Below, piece after piece: positions 1 to 8,187 of a stretch of DNA of 32,850 nt (positions are counted from its first letter, which is position 1; every line of letters begins with the position of its first letter). Where the stretch lies: contig JALZUI010000025.1 in assembly GCA_023301545.1 (NCBI GenBank), positions 1 through 32,850 on the forward strand. The letters run 5' to 3'. The position numbers and the translations under genes are program-made. The stretch is from Akkermansiaceae bacterium (GTDB taxonomy: Bacteria > Verrucomicrobiota > Verrucomicrobiia > Verrucomicrobiales > Akkermansiaceae). The notes beneath the pieces were generated by a model that ran no database searches, was not told the DNA's origin, and saw nothing but the letters and a program-made list of their open reading frames with translations.

Positions 1-557
1 ACAAGAACCAGAATAAGGAGCGCAAAGCCCGTGTAGTTCACCAGGCGTACAGGCACCCCTAGCGTCTGTGCCACATCAGGCTCAAACGAAGTTAAGAGAA
101 TAGGACGCTGGAAAAGGGTTAAAATAAACACCGCAAGAAGCCCAATAATAAAGCTCATATTGAGGTCCGAATTGGTAAGCCCTAGGATATTACCCAGAAG
201 CCATTGCTCCAGCTCTTGCGTCTGACCGAGGTAATTCAGGGTGATGATGCCCAAAGCAAAGGCACCCGTATACAGGATCGATAGGGTCGTATCCTGTGAA
301 AGTCGGCTCATACGAGAAATCAAAATCGAGAACATCCCGATAGAAATCGCCATAATAACCGCCCCTACAAAGGCGCTAACAACGCTAAGCCCAACTAACA
401 AAGTAGCGAGAGCAATCCCAGGAAGCAGCGAGTGAGAGAGTGCCGTGAGCTTAAGCGGGCTTCGGTTGATCAACACGTAGGCACTGGCATATCCATTCGT
501 AAACCCAATGATGAGGCAGGCCAGGAAGGCGCGTTGGAAGAGAGTGAGTTCTAACAT
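1..557 (-). CDS. znuB: Zinc/manganese ABC transporter permease, ZnuB-like (partial, 3' end outside window)
   Basis: Inner-membrane permease of an ABC-3 family metal importer, which would carry Zn2+ (or Mn2+) delivered by ZnuA. Reading the minus strand from the ATG at 557 gives an open frame that runs off the window, with 185 codons visible. The protein begins MLELTLFQRAFLACLIIGFTN and has several hydrophobic helices; the segment SPLKLTALSHSLLPGIAL matches the family's early conserved region (usually ALxSHSxLPG). The start lies 5 bases after the znuC stop, so it is the last visible gene of the operon. Family assignment is firm. Zn versus Mn specificity is inferred from ZnuA and the His-rich neighbours. 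Confidence 0.9.
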   Translation of the reverse strand, partial: MLELTLFQRAFLACLIIGFTNGYASAYVLINRSPLKLTALSHSLLPGIALATLLVGLSVVSAFVGAVIMAISIGMFSILISRMSRLSQDTTLSILYTGAFALGIITLNYLGQTQELEQWLLGNILGLTNSDLNMSFIIGLLAVFILTLFQRPILLTSFEPDVAQTLGVPVRLVNYTGFALLILVL

Positions 558-562
558 AGTGC

Positions 563-1324
563 TTAGTAATGCTTACAGTGAAAGAGTTCAATAACCGCCT
601 CGCTACTCATTACCTCCTCACTGGGACCAAAGGCGACTTGCCCATGGTTCACTGCCAAGGCGCGGTCAAAAAGCTCCGTTACGGTATCTAAGTTGTGGTG
701 AGAGGCGATAATCAGGTGCCCATCATCGGAGAGATTTTTTAGGGTATGAGCGAGGTGCGTACGAGATTCCGCATCAAGACCATTGAAAGGCTCATCGAGG
801 AGGATCACGTGCGCCTCCTGCGCCAAACAACGTGCGATGAAGGCACGCTGCTGTTGCCCACCAGAGAGATCATCGATCTGACGGTCAGCTAAGCTTGAGA
901 TTTCCATGACCGCCATGGCCTCTTCTACTTTTTCCTTATCTTTAGCCGTGAATTTTCGCCAAAAGCTAACTTGAGGGTAACGCCCCATCGCGACGACTTC
1001 GCGCACAGTAATGGGGAAATCTAGCTGATGCGAATCGATCTGTGGTAGGTAGGCAATTTCCTTCGCCCAGTTTTCAAGGGGCTCATTTTTCCAGAGAATC
1101 TCGCCAGACGATTGTTTTTTAATCCCCGCCAAGATACGGAGAAGAGTCGATTTCCCTGCTCCGTTAGGACCGATGACGGCCATCCTGTTCCCACAAGACA
1201 CCGAGAAATTAATGTCGCGGAGCACCGAGGTCTTTCCATAGGTAGCAGCGACGTAGCGAAACTCTAAATCATGCTCGTGAGCACAAGAATCTTCGCAAGA
1301 GGGATGACAGGAGGCTTCGCTCAT
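563..1324 (-). CDS. znuC: Zinc ABC transporter ATP-binding protein, ZnuC-like
   Basis: Cytoplasmic ATPase that powers metal import through the adjacent permease. The 253-residue protein has Walker A GPNGAGKST (about residues 52-60), signature LSGGQQQR, Walker B VILLDEP and an H-loop IASHHN, in normal order and size for ZnuC/MntB-type ATPases. Its start overlaps the stop of the upstream small gene as TAATG, pointing to translational coupling. The first 20 residues are odd: MSEASCHPSCEDSCAHEHD holds three Cys and three His ahead of the ABC domain, and the C-terminus ends HCKHY. These could bind or sense Zn, but that is inference. Zn rather than Mn is likely from context. Confidence 0.92.
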   Translation of the reverse strand: MSEASCHPSCEDSCAHEHDLEFRYVAATYGKTSVLRDINFSVSCGNRMAVIGPNGAGKSTLLRILAGIKKQSSGEILWKNEPLENWAKEIAYLPQIDSHQLDFPITVREVVAMGRYPQVSFWRKFTAKDKEKVEEAMAVMEISSLADRQIDDLSGGQQQRAFIARCLAQEAHVILLDEPFNGLDAESRTHLAHTLKNLSDDGHLIIASHHNLDTVTELFDRALAVNHGQVAFGPSEEVMSSEAVIELFHCKHY

Positions 1325-1746
1325 TAGAGGAAAAAGGTTAATTCTTCGGTTAGGGTTCCTTCCGCCCAGATTGTACGCTCCAGAGTAGCCTTTCCATCGG
1401 GCATCACTTGGATAATAACAGCGGTCTCAGGGGTATTCTCCGGCCAATCAATCTTCAGCGTAAACTCTAGCGTACTATTGCTCTGAAGCTCCGCTTCGAC
1501 TTCATTGGAGGAGAGTGTGTCGAGCTCGATTTCTTTACCTCCAAGCAAGCATGAAATCGATTGGAAAGAATGCGCTCCACGAATGGTTAAGGAGCTAGAA
1601 ACTAATTCTGCAGTGTTGCCCGTGGCTTCACTTTCCTCCGCCACCGGCTTAGTCGACCTCTTACCAATGAGAGAAAACCCTAATAGCCCACCACAAAGAA
1701 ACAGAAGTCCAATGATGATGGTGGTGCGTATAGGAGAGCCGAACAT
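1324..1746 (-). CDS. Small membrane-anchored protein of the zinc operon, function unknown
   Basis: I do not recognise this 140-residue protein. Residues about 8-27 (TIIIGLLFLCGGLLGFSLIG) form one N-terminal membrane helix or uncleaved signal anchor. The remaining ~110 residues are polar and look like a small beta-rich periplasmic domain (SSLTIRGAHSFQSISCLLGG, then TLEFTLKIDWPENTP). It is certainly a gene rather than a shadow: it is locked between znuA and znuC by one-base TAATG overlaps on both sides, so it is co-translated with the transporter. An accessory role in periplasmic metal delivery or in complex assembly is a guess from position. No His-rich metal site is visible in it. Confidence 0.75.
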   Translation of the reverse strand: MFGSPIRTTIIIGLLFLCGGLLGFSLIGKRSTKPVAEESEATGNTAELVSSSLTIRGAHSFQSISCLLGGKEIELDTLSSNEVEAELQSNSTLEFTLKIDWPENTPETAVIIQVMPDGKATLERTIWAEGTLTEELTFFL

Positions 1747-2615
1747 TACTGCAGAGCATTAACGATTGAAGTTACGTTGTGTTCAATCATTTTTTTATAC
1801 GAAGTAGTAATCGCGTCTGCATAAAGAGCATCTCCCACCTTCGCGTTCGTTTCGAGCGCGATTTGTTTGAGCATCTTAGGGTTGGCTAATTTTTCTGGGA
1901 AAACGGCACGGACTTTTTTGTCCTTGAGTGTTTTTACGGTGTCAGCGAACTGCTTGGCCGAAATTTCTGATTCACGGCTAAGTCCTTCTACATAAGCCGC
2001 CTCAAATTTATACTCCTTACAGAAGTAAGCGAAGGCCGCGTGAGCGGTAACGAGGGTGCGTTGCTTTTTAGGAATTTTGGAGACCTCGCTTTTGACCCAG
2101 TTATGGAGATTGCGGTACTCCTTACGTAGAGCGGTAGCGTTCTCCTGGTAATATCCCTTATTGGTGCTGTCGGCTTCTTCTAGTGCTGCGGCGATTACTT
2201 TGACCGCGCGCTCTGCGTTTTCAACATTATGCCACCAGTGAGGATCAATTGCTCCTTTACTATGAGCTGGGCAGCAGGAATAAATAGGATCGGCATCGAC
2301 TTTTTGGGATGGAATCGAGCGCCCCACTTCAATGATCTGCTGATCACCCTGAAGCGTCTGCTGCAGACCGCCAAGATACTGTTCTATATTTTTCCCCATC
2401 GCGAAGATGAGAGCGCTTTCTTGCATTTTGGCGACTTGCGCGGCCTTAGGCTGAAAGCTGTGTACATCAGCCCCGAGAGGCATAACTTGAATTACTTCGA
2501 CCTTGTCTCCACCCACTCGTTCGATAAAATCGGTAAGAATCGGGTTTAAAGATGAGACGGTCAATTTAGCGCTAGAAAGCGTAATCGTGAGGAGCCAAAG
2601 GGCGAAGAATTTCAT
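1746..2615 (-). CDS. znuA: Zinc ABC transporter substrate-binding protein, ZnuA-like
   Basis: Periplasmic cluster 9 (A-I type) metal-binding protein that hands metal to the ZnuB permease. The 289-residue protein starts with a signal peptide (about residues 1-16, ending TLSSA). Family ligand positions are visible: H52 in GADVHSFQP, H126/H129 in IDPHWWHN, H192 in TAHAAFAYF, and a late acidic position in GDALYADAIT. The three or four His favour Zn. The His-rich loop of many ZnuA proteins is short here (YSCCPAHSKG, about 112-121) but carries two Cys and a His. Its stop overlaps the next gene by one base. It lies 21 bases after the outer-membrane barrel gene. Confidence 0.93.
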   Translation of the reverse strand: MKFFALWLLTITLSSAKLTVSSLNPILTDFIERVGGDKVEVIQVMPLGADVHSFQPKAAQVAKMQESALIFAMGKNIEQYLGGLQQTLQGDQQIIEVGRSIPSQKVDADPIYSCCPAHSKGAIDPHWWHNVENAERAVKVIAAALEEADSTNKGYYQENATALRKEYRNLHNWVKSEVSKIPKKQRTLVTAHAAFAYFCKEYKFEAAYVEGLSRESEISAKQFADTVKTLKDKKVRAVFPEKLANPKMLKQIALETNAKVGDALYADAITTSYKKMIEHNVTSIVNALQ

Positions 2616-2636
2616 GTGATTTAGTTGGTTTAAAGC

Positions 2637-3704
2637 TTAGCGAATTTCTCTGCCTCCGTAGGAGAGCTCAAGTCCGACCCAGCCTTCGTGGAAGGTGTCG
2701 CTTTCGAATTGATTGTTGTTGTATTGAACACGAGCTTCACCGCGCCAATCTTCATTAATTTGGCGTTCGTAGGTGACGGCAGTAGTGTAGCGTTCACGCC
2801 CACTAGTTTCGCCTTCGTAATCGAGTTCAATCCACTCGAAACGACCGTGGAGGCCGATTCCGTTGCTGAAGCGGTAGTGGGCGGATAATAAGAGACTACT
2901 AAATGTATCCTCTGGAGTGTCTAAGACGTTATATTCTGCACGAGCAGTAAAAGACTCGCCTCCACCCTCTAGGCCATTAGCATTCCAGGTGTAGCGGTAG
3001 TCGATTCCGTAGAGCTTACGATCTGAGTCTCTATCGGAGTCAAGGTAGTTGATTCCTAACTCTTGCTGGTGAAAGTCGGTCGTATTGTAGCGCAAGAAGG
3101 CACGAACAGTGAGAACATTTCCTTCGAACTCCTCTTCTTCTTCATGTTCCTCGCCCTCTTCTTCCTCTTCCTCCTCTTCTTCGTGGTGTCCAAGAATTTC
3201 GCCGTAGGCTAGTGAAATACCAAAGATCCCAGCGTCGAGCTCCTTGAACCAGCTGATCTCTCCACTGTCTGTACCGAGTCCTTCTTCCCCGAGAAAGTGG
3301 CTCGTAGTAAAGTTTGCGTCAGCAAAGTCCCACCCATGAAGGTGAACTGCATTCTGAGTTCCGATTCGGTTTAAAAAACGTCCTCCACGAACCTCAAAGC
3401 CGTATGGAAGAGCGGCTTTTAAGAACGCTTCTTCTAACTCAGTATCTAGATCGCGGTCTTCGTTTTGGAACGTGTTCGTATTCGCAAAACCAGAAAGCCA
3501 TCCAAAAGCTTCAAAGTTAAATCCTAAGTCAAGACCTTGGAGGTATTGTTCGTCATCTGTAGGGTCGTGTTCGTGACGTGGAAGGCCTGAGTCTTCGGAG
3601 CTACCGGCTGCAAAGTTAAGTCTCGCACTCACCCATGCTTTTGGCTCGCTGGCGACAGCCTGTGCTAAGGAACAGACTACAAGTGTTGTTGTTAGTAATT
3701 TCAT
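2637..3704 (-). CDS. Outer-membrane beta-barrel protein with Glu/His-rich loop, first gene of zinc operon
   Basis: A 355-residue protein with a signal peptide (about residues 1-19, ending AQAVAS) and alternating aromatic/polar strands through to a C-terminal GWVGLELSYGG, which suggests an outer-membrane barrel (porin-like). Residues about 173-194 are an unusual acidic tract, with two His, nine Glu, then a Gly and further Glu around another His. A second short patch, RHEHDPTDDE, lies near residues 43-52. Such loops could concentrate Zn2+ at the cell surface. As first gene of the znu operon it probably lets metal across the outer membrane, which is inference from context. The start ATG is chosen because a strong promoter lies just upstream and the signal peptide begins here. 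Confidence 0.8.
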   Translation of the reverse strand: MKLLTTTLVVCSLAQAVASEPKAWVSARLNFAAGSSEDSGLPRHEHDPTDDEQYLQGLDLGFNFEAFGWLSGFANTNTFQNEDRDLDTELEEAFLKAALPYGFEVRGGRFLNRIGTQNAVHLHGWDFADANFTTSHFLGEEGLGTDSGEISWFKELDAGIFGISLAYGEILGHHEEEEEEEEEGEEHEEEEEFEGNVLTVRAFLRYNTTDFHQQELGINYLDSDRDSDRKLYGIDYRYTWNANGLEGGGESFTARAEYNVLDTPEDTFSSLLLSAHYRFSNGIGLHGRFEWIELDYEGETSGRERYTTAVTYERQINEDWRGEARVQYNNNQFESDTFHEGWVGLELSYGGREIR

Positions 3705-3724
3705 TATATGCTATAGTGTTGCGT

Positions 3725-3754
3725 TAATAAGACTAAGGATCTTACTACTGTCAA
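3725..3754 (-). promoter_or_regulatory. Probable sigma70-type promoter with internal inverted repeat for the zinc operon
   Basis: On the minus strand a perfect -35 box TTGACA (3754-3749) is followed after 17-18 bases by CTTATT/TTATTA (about 3731-3725), about 20 bases before the start at 3704. The spacer contains AGTAAGATCCTTAGT (3746-3732), a 15-base inverted repeat with a single mismatched pair, placed where a repressor such as a Zur-family regulator could block polymerase. The promoter is seen directly. The operator role and its regulator are inferred. Confidence 0.55.
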
Positions 3755-3821
3755 GCCCCCAATTGCACAAAAGTTGCATTTAATAGGTGATTACTAAGTT
3801 TTGGAAGGAAAGCGGGCGATT

Positions 3822-3863
3822 AAAAGAACGAACTAACATCGGATTACTCGACACTAGTTCGTT
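3822..3863 (-). terminator. Probable terminator after topB
   Basis: Nine-base perfect arms AACGAACTA (3827-3835) and TAGTTCGTT (3855-3863) enclose a 19-base loop that can pair further at its base. Read on the minus strand the stem is followed by CTTTTA. It lies 25 bases past the topB stop, separating it from the zinc operon promoter. Confidence 0.6.
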
Positions 3864-3887
3864 TAAATTACTTTAACAAAGCGCTCT

Positions 3888-6506
3888 TTACTTCTTTTTG
3901 GTAGCTTTCTTGGCTGCTTTTTTAGCGGTCTTTTTAGTCGCTTTCTTGGCTGCTTTTTTCGCTGTTTTCTTAGAGGCCTTTTTCGCTCCTTTTTTAGCTG
4001 GACGGTCAGGGAAATGGAAGCTGACGTTGTGCTTTTCGATCTCTAGTTTGAGTTGAGCAGAGAATGGGCGCTTGGTTCGCTTGGAGATAAAGCCATTCAA
4101 TAACTCAGTCTCGCCAGTTTCCAGCATCTTAAGCACCTGCTCTTCTGGGAGGTTAAGCTGTAGAATGGTTTTAGAGATTCGCAGTCCGTTCTTGTGATCG
4201 TCATCCTTTAGGGCGGGGACAAAGAACGCCTTTTCAGTCTGGTAGACATCCGCATTGGCGCCGTTGGTCAACTTCACGTTGCCAACTTTCATGTCATCGG
4301 TAAACTCCTCGGCGCTTTCAGGCTCATCTTGGTCAAAGACGAAACTAACTTTCCCCTTAGCATCAATTTCTAGAGCCGCGTCAAAAGGTTTATTAAAGCG
4401 AGATTTAAAGCCTGAGAGTGGACCAAGGAATTTCTTAGCAAACAGCTCCTTAGCTTCCTCTGGATGCAGAACTCGGCCTGCAATATGCTTCCCAGAGCGG
4501 AATTTACACTCCAGCCCCTTACATTCAAAGTGAGAATCAGTTTGGCGCATAGGGCTCTCATTACACATTGGGCAAGCCGCTTCTAAATCCGGGTAGTCCA
4601 AGTTTTTAAGCATCTCAGCATGACTTTTAGCCTTAGTAACGATATCAGTCGTGAAGTCTAAGACCTCATGCATGAACTTATCACGCGCTAGAGTTCCGTC
4701 CTCGATCTGGTGTAACTTATGCTCCCAGTCTCCTGTCATCGACGGGGAGGCCAGGGACTCAATGCCGATTTCGGTAATTACTGAGATCAGGTTTAAGCCT
4801 GAGGGCGTCACGTGGATGTCGCGCCCATCACGAGCGAGGTATTTCTGACGGAGAAGGCCTTCAATAATAGCGGCACGGGTAGCGGGTGTTCCTAATCCAC
4901 GTCCAGCCATTACATCTTTCAACTCTTCATCATCCAGAAGTTTACCGGCTCCTTCCATCGCAGAGAGGAGGGTTGCTTCATTATAATACGCTGGTGGTTT
5001 CGTTTCTTTAGAAAGCGATTCGATCGACTTAGTCGCAGCAGATTCACCTTCGGTCGCAGCGACGAGCTCTTCCTTACCAGAAGCGGCGATTTCGCCTACT
5101 CTACGGCCATAGACCGCGAGCCATCCAGCGTCGGTAAGCACCTTCCCATTAGTGCGGAAAACATCAGCATTAGAGCCGTGGTCAATTGTGGTAGTACGCT
5201 CAGTAACCTCAAATACAGCTTGAGGGTAAAAGATAGCGATAAAGCGCTTCGTAACGAGGTCAAAAATCTTCTGCGCGGCATCATCGAGCTTCACAAAGCG
5301 ACCCGTCGGAATAATAGCGTGGTGATCGCTGATTTTCTTATTATCAAAGACCTTCTTGGTATTCACAATCAGCTTCTCCTTGTTGACGTGCTTGGCGTAC
5401 TGGCTAAGCCCTGGGTAGTCTGAGGCGATTGATTCCATAGTTCCGTGAACATTCCCGATGTAGTCCTCCGGGAGACACTTAGAATCGGTCCTAGGATAGG
5501 TGAGCATTTTATGACGCTCATAGAGCGCTTGCGCAATTTGGAGCGTTTGTTTAGCAGAGAAACCAAAGCGCGAGGAGGCCTCACGTTGGAGCGAGGTTAG
5601 GTCATACAGGAGTGGACAGGCTTGCTTCGTCGGTTTCTTTTTCTCAGAAACAACGCCGGACTTCCCTTTACAGCGTTCTAGGATTTCTTGTGCCACAGAC
5701 TCGTCCCAAATACGCTCAGCGCGCTTGTGAGCATCCGTTTCGTCTTTCTTAAAGTTCGGGTCGATCCATTTACCGATATATTCGCCCTTCTCGATACTGA
5801 ACCCGCCTTCAACTTCCCAATAAGGACGGGAAATAAAGTCCATAATTTCGTGTTCACGCTTTGCTAGAATCGCGAGCGTTGGGGTCTGTACTCGACCTGC
5901 AGCGGTAATATTGAAACCACCATGACGAGAACGGAAACAGGTCAAGGCACGGGTAGAGTTCAAGCCCACGAGCCAGTCAGCCTCCGATCGGCACTTAGCA
6001 GCGTCGCTCAGGTTTGACATTTCAGCGCCGTCGCGCAGATTACTCCAGGCTTCATTGATCGCGCCAGCAGTCATGGACTGCATCCAGAGGCGCTTAACAG
6101 GCTTCTCGATTTTGCCTAGGTCGATAATGTATTGGAAGATAAGCTCACCTTCCCGGCCGGCATCACAAGCATTAACGATCAGGTCAATATCCTTGCGCTT
6201 AGACAGCTTGAGGACTTGCTTCAAGCGTGCCTCACTTTGTTCGATCGGTTGGAGCTCAAATTTCTTAGGGATCGCGGGTAAAACATCGAACTTCCAGGGG
6301 AGACCCTTTCCGTTTGGACCAGTAGGCATCTTAAGCTCTACGAGGTGACCGACAGCAGAGGTAATCACCGCCTGGTCGTTTTCAAAATAGGTATTCCGGT
6401 CCTTACCTTTTTTCTCAAATGCCCCGAGTGCATCTTCCTTGCCGAGCACTCTCGACAGGTCAGTTGCCACGGACGGTTTTTCCGCAATGATTAGTGTTTT
6501 ACCCAT
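3888..6506 (-). CDS. topB: DNA topoisomerase III (type IA) with Lys/Ala-rich C-terminal tail
   Basis: Type IA topoisomerase of the TopB group, 872 residues, which relaxes and decatenates DNA through a single-strand break. The N-terminal TOPRIM domain shows IIAEKPSVA at residues 6-14 and the acidic motif DAGREGE at 115-121. The catalytic tyrosine is about Y337 in LTYPRTDS. Further conserved pieces are [10 protein letters not shown] (204-213) and the [11 protein letters not shown] block. A zinc-finger-like Cys cluster (CPMC ... FECKGLEC) follows. The last ~36 residues repeat [10 protein letters not shown]-type units and resemble histone H1-like tails, probably binding DNA non-specifically. It is monocistronic by appearance, divergent from the next gene. 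Confidence 0.95.
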   Translation of the reverse strand: MGKTLIIAEKPSVATDLSRVLGKEDALGAFEKKGKDRNTYFENDQAVITSAVGHLVELKMPTGPNGKGLPWKFDVLPAIPKKFELQPIEQSEARLKQVLKLSKRKDIDLIVNACDAGREGELIFQYIIDLGKIEKPVKRLWMQSMTAGAINEAWSNLRDGAEMSNLSDAAKCRSEADWLVGLNSTRALTCFRSRHGGFNITAAGRVQTPTLAILAKREHEIMDFISRPYWEVEGGFSIEKGEYIGKWIDPNFKKDETDAHKRAERIWDESVAQEILERCKGKSGVVSEKKKPTKQACPLLYDLTSLQREASSRFGFSAKQTLQIAQALYERHKMLTYPRTDSKCLPEDYIGNVHGTMESIASDYPGLSQYAKHVNKEKLIVNTKKVFDNKKISDHHAIIPTGRFVKLDDAAQKIFDLVTKRFIAIFYPQAVFEVTERTTTIDHGSNADVFRTNGKVLTDAGWLAVYGRRVGEIAASGKEELVAATEGESAATKSIESLSKETKPPAYYNEATLLSAMEGAGKLLDDEELKDVMAGRGLGTPATRAAIIEGLLRQKYLARDGRDIHVTPSGLNLISVITEIGIESLASPSMTGDWEHKLHQIEDGTLARDKFMHEVLDFTTDIVTKAKSHAEMLKNLDYPDLEAACPMCNESPMRQTDSHFECKGLECKFRSGKHIAGRVLHPEEAKELFAKKFLGPLSGFKSRFNKPFDAALEIDAKGKVSFVFDQDEPESAEEFTDDMKVGNVKLTNGANADVYQTEKAFFVPALKDDDHKNGLRISKTILQLNLPEEQVLKMLETGETELLNGFISKRTKRPFSAQLKLEIEKHNVSFHFPDRPAKKGAKKASKKTAKKAAKKATKKTAKKAAKKATKKK
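3904..3959. repeat. 36-base direct repeat coding the topB basic tail
   Basis: The 20-base string GCTTTCTTGGCTGCTTTTTT occurs at 3904-3923 and again at 3940-3959, a 36-base (12-codon) period. It encodes the repeated Lys/Ala unit at the TopB C-terminus. Such in-frame repeats can expand or contract by slippage, so tail length may vary between strains. Confidence 0.85.
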
Positions 6507-6651
6507 TTTATCTATTCAACCCCCTACCATGAGAATCCACTTTATAAAGTATTATTTTACTCCTTAGCCTAAAAATAATTTTTCAGAGACCCTTCCCGCA
6601 TCCTCCTCATTCCCTAGTTTACATCACTAAATTTGACGCTAGGCTACAGAT

Positions 6652-8016
6652 ATGAAACGCCTTGCCATGATCGACGTAGTCGGATTGACCTCCGGATTGA
6701 TCGCTGAACACGGAACATTCCTGAAGGAGTGGAGCAAGTCTAAGACCGTCTCGACTTTTGAACCCGCTTTCCCTGCGGTCACCACCACCGCCCAGTCAAC
6801 TTACCTCACGGGCGAACTTCCCTCATCCCATGGAATCGTTGGCAATGGATGGTACGACCGTACTGATGCGGAGCATAAGTTTTGGAAGCAGAGCAATCAC
6901 CTCGTACACGGAGAAAAGGTCTGGGAAACGCTCAAGCGAGAAAACCCTGACTTCACCTGTGCCAAACTCTTTTGGTGGTATAATATGTACAGTAGCGCAG
7001 ACTACACCATCACGCCGCGCCCAATGTACCCTGCGGATGGGCGCAAGGTCTTTGATGTCTACACGCAACCCATGGCCATGCGTGAGGAGATTAAGGCCGA
7101 TCTCGGCGACTTCCCCTTTTTCACCTTTTGGGGGCCTAAGGCTGGCCTTCCCTCCTCGCAATGGATCGCTAACTCCGCAAAATGGGTGGAGAAAAAGCAC
7201 TCCCCCAACCTCAACTTAGTCTACCTCCCTCACCTGGATTACATCCTTCAACAAGAAGGTCCGAATGGAGAGAATGTCGGCACCGAGTTTCAGAAAATCG
7301 AGGAAGTCCTCGCGGAACTCATCACCTTCTTTGAACAACGCGGAGTGGAAGTCATGCTGGTCTCTGAATACGGAATCTCTGAAGTTGATCAACCCATTCA
7401 CCTCAACCGCCTCTTCCGTGAGCAAGGCTGGATCACGATCAAGGATGAGCTCGGGCGTGAGCAAATCGACCTCGGAGCCAGTAAGGCCTTCGCCATCGCC
7501 GATCACCAAGTCGCCCACATCTACCTCCAAGACCAAGACCTCAAAGGGGAGGTGCGCCAACTCCTAGAACACACCCCCGGCATCGAAAAGGTCTATGATG
7601 GAGATGACGAGTTCGGAGAAGGCTTAGGAGGTGAACGAGCGGGAGATTTAATTGTCGAGGCTGAGGCAGGAGCCTGGTTCACGTACTACTATTGGTTTGA
7701 TGATGCCCTCGCCCCAGACTTTGCCCGTTGTATCGACATCCACCGTAAATGTGGCTACGACCCCGCCGAGCTCTTCCTCGACCCGTCGTTGAAATTCCCT
7801 CCTCTGAAAATCGCCAGCTTCCTGCTCAAGAAGACGCTCGGTTTCCGCGCGTTAATGGACGTCATTCCGCTAGATGCCAACCTCGTCAAAGGGTCGCACG
7901 GCCGCAGAAACGTCCCCACAGAAGAGCAGCCCCTATTCATCGGGAGCCAAAAGGCTCGTTCGGCAACAGACGTTCACCGAATCATCCTAGAGCACTTTAA
8001 GCCCAGCTCGCAGTGA
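6652..8016 (+). CDS. Alkaline phosphatase superfamily protein (nucleotide pyrophosphatase/phosphodiesterase-like)
   Basis: A 454-residue cytoplasmic-looking member of the alkaline phosphatase/NPP fold; no signal peptide is visible. D8 in MIDVVGLT and the probable nucleophile T44 in FPAVTTTAQSTYLTG match the start of the family active site, and NGWYDR follows as in related proteins. Near the second metal site, D196 in HLDYILQQEGP is kept, but the expected His four residues later is Q200. The usual Asp-His pair is E239-Y240 in VSEYGISEV. A late His is present in KGSHGRR. The substituted ligands may be normal for this subfamily, so the true substrate and even hydrolytic activity are uncertain. 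It is divergent from topB and not in an obvious operon. Confidence 0.8.
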   Translation: MKRLAMIDVVGLTSGLIAEHGTFLKEWSKSKTVSTFEPAFPAVTTTAQSTYLTGELPSSHGIVGNGWYDRTDAEHKFWKQSNHLVHGEKVWETLKRENPDFTCAKLFWWYNMYSSADYTITPRPMYPADGRKVFDVYTQPMAMREEIKADLGDFPFFTFWGPKAGLPSSQWIANSAKWVEKKHSPNLNLVYLPHLDYILQQEGPNGENVGTEFQKIEEVLAELITFFEQRGVEVMLVSEYGISEVDQPIHLNRLFREQGWITIKDELGREQIDLGASKAFAIADHQVAHIYLQDQDLKGEVRQLLEHTPGIEKVYDGDDEFGEGLGGERAGDLIVEAEAGAWFTYYYWFDDALAPDFARCIDIHRKCGYDPAELFLDPSLKFPPLKIASFLLKKTLGFRALMDVIPLDANLVKGSHGRRNVPTEEQPLFIGSQKARSATDVHRIILEHFKPSSQ

Positions 8017-8017
8017 G

Positions 8018-8140
8018 CTACTTGATTCCCTCTGGACGCCAAGGGTCTTTCTTCTTCCCTGGCTGGAGAAACTGAGCGTCGTGTTTCGCATAAAAGGCAT
8101 GAAGCTTGCTACGCATCTCCGCTGCTAACTCTGGCTTCTC
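8018..8140 (-). pseudogene. Remnant of a gene 3' end, probably a sulfatase C-terminus
   Basis: The minus strand reads 40 codons ending with TAG at 8018-8020, translated as EKPELAAEMRSKLHAFYAKH then DAQFLQPGKKKDPWRPEGIK. Helical wording of the type LAAEMRSKLHAFY followed by a Pro-rich tail resembles the C-terminus of verrucomicrobial/planctomycete arylsulfatases. The frame is blocked by TAG immediately upstream and no body of the gene is present, so this is a leftover 3' fragment. It starts 2 bases after the neighbouring stop and ends just before the DUF481 gene, implying a deletion junction near 8140. The identification is from memory of family endings, so it is moderate. Confidence 0.5.
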
Positions 8141-8187
8141 CTATCTGATTGAAAGATTTCCCTCTTACCATTTGTAAGTTATCCCAC

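Noticed and set aside
3761-3780. Two TGCA words 11 bases apart (3764 and 3775) as a Zur box
   Set aside because: The flanks do not pair and it is upstream of the -35; too weak to call.
6539-6550. 12-base palindrome ACTTTATAAAGT between topB and the 6652 gene
   Set aside because: AT-rich and short; may be chance, with no clear promoter alignment.
6823-7560. Long open frames opposite or alongside the 6652-8016 gene
   Set aside because: Composition and lack of domain features mark them as shadows of the real gene.
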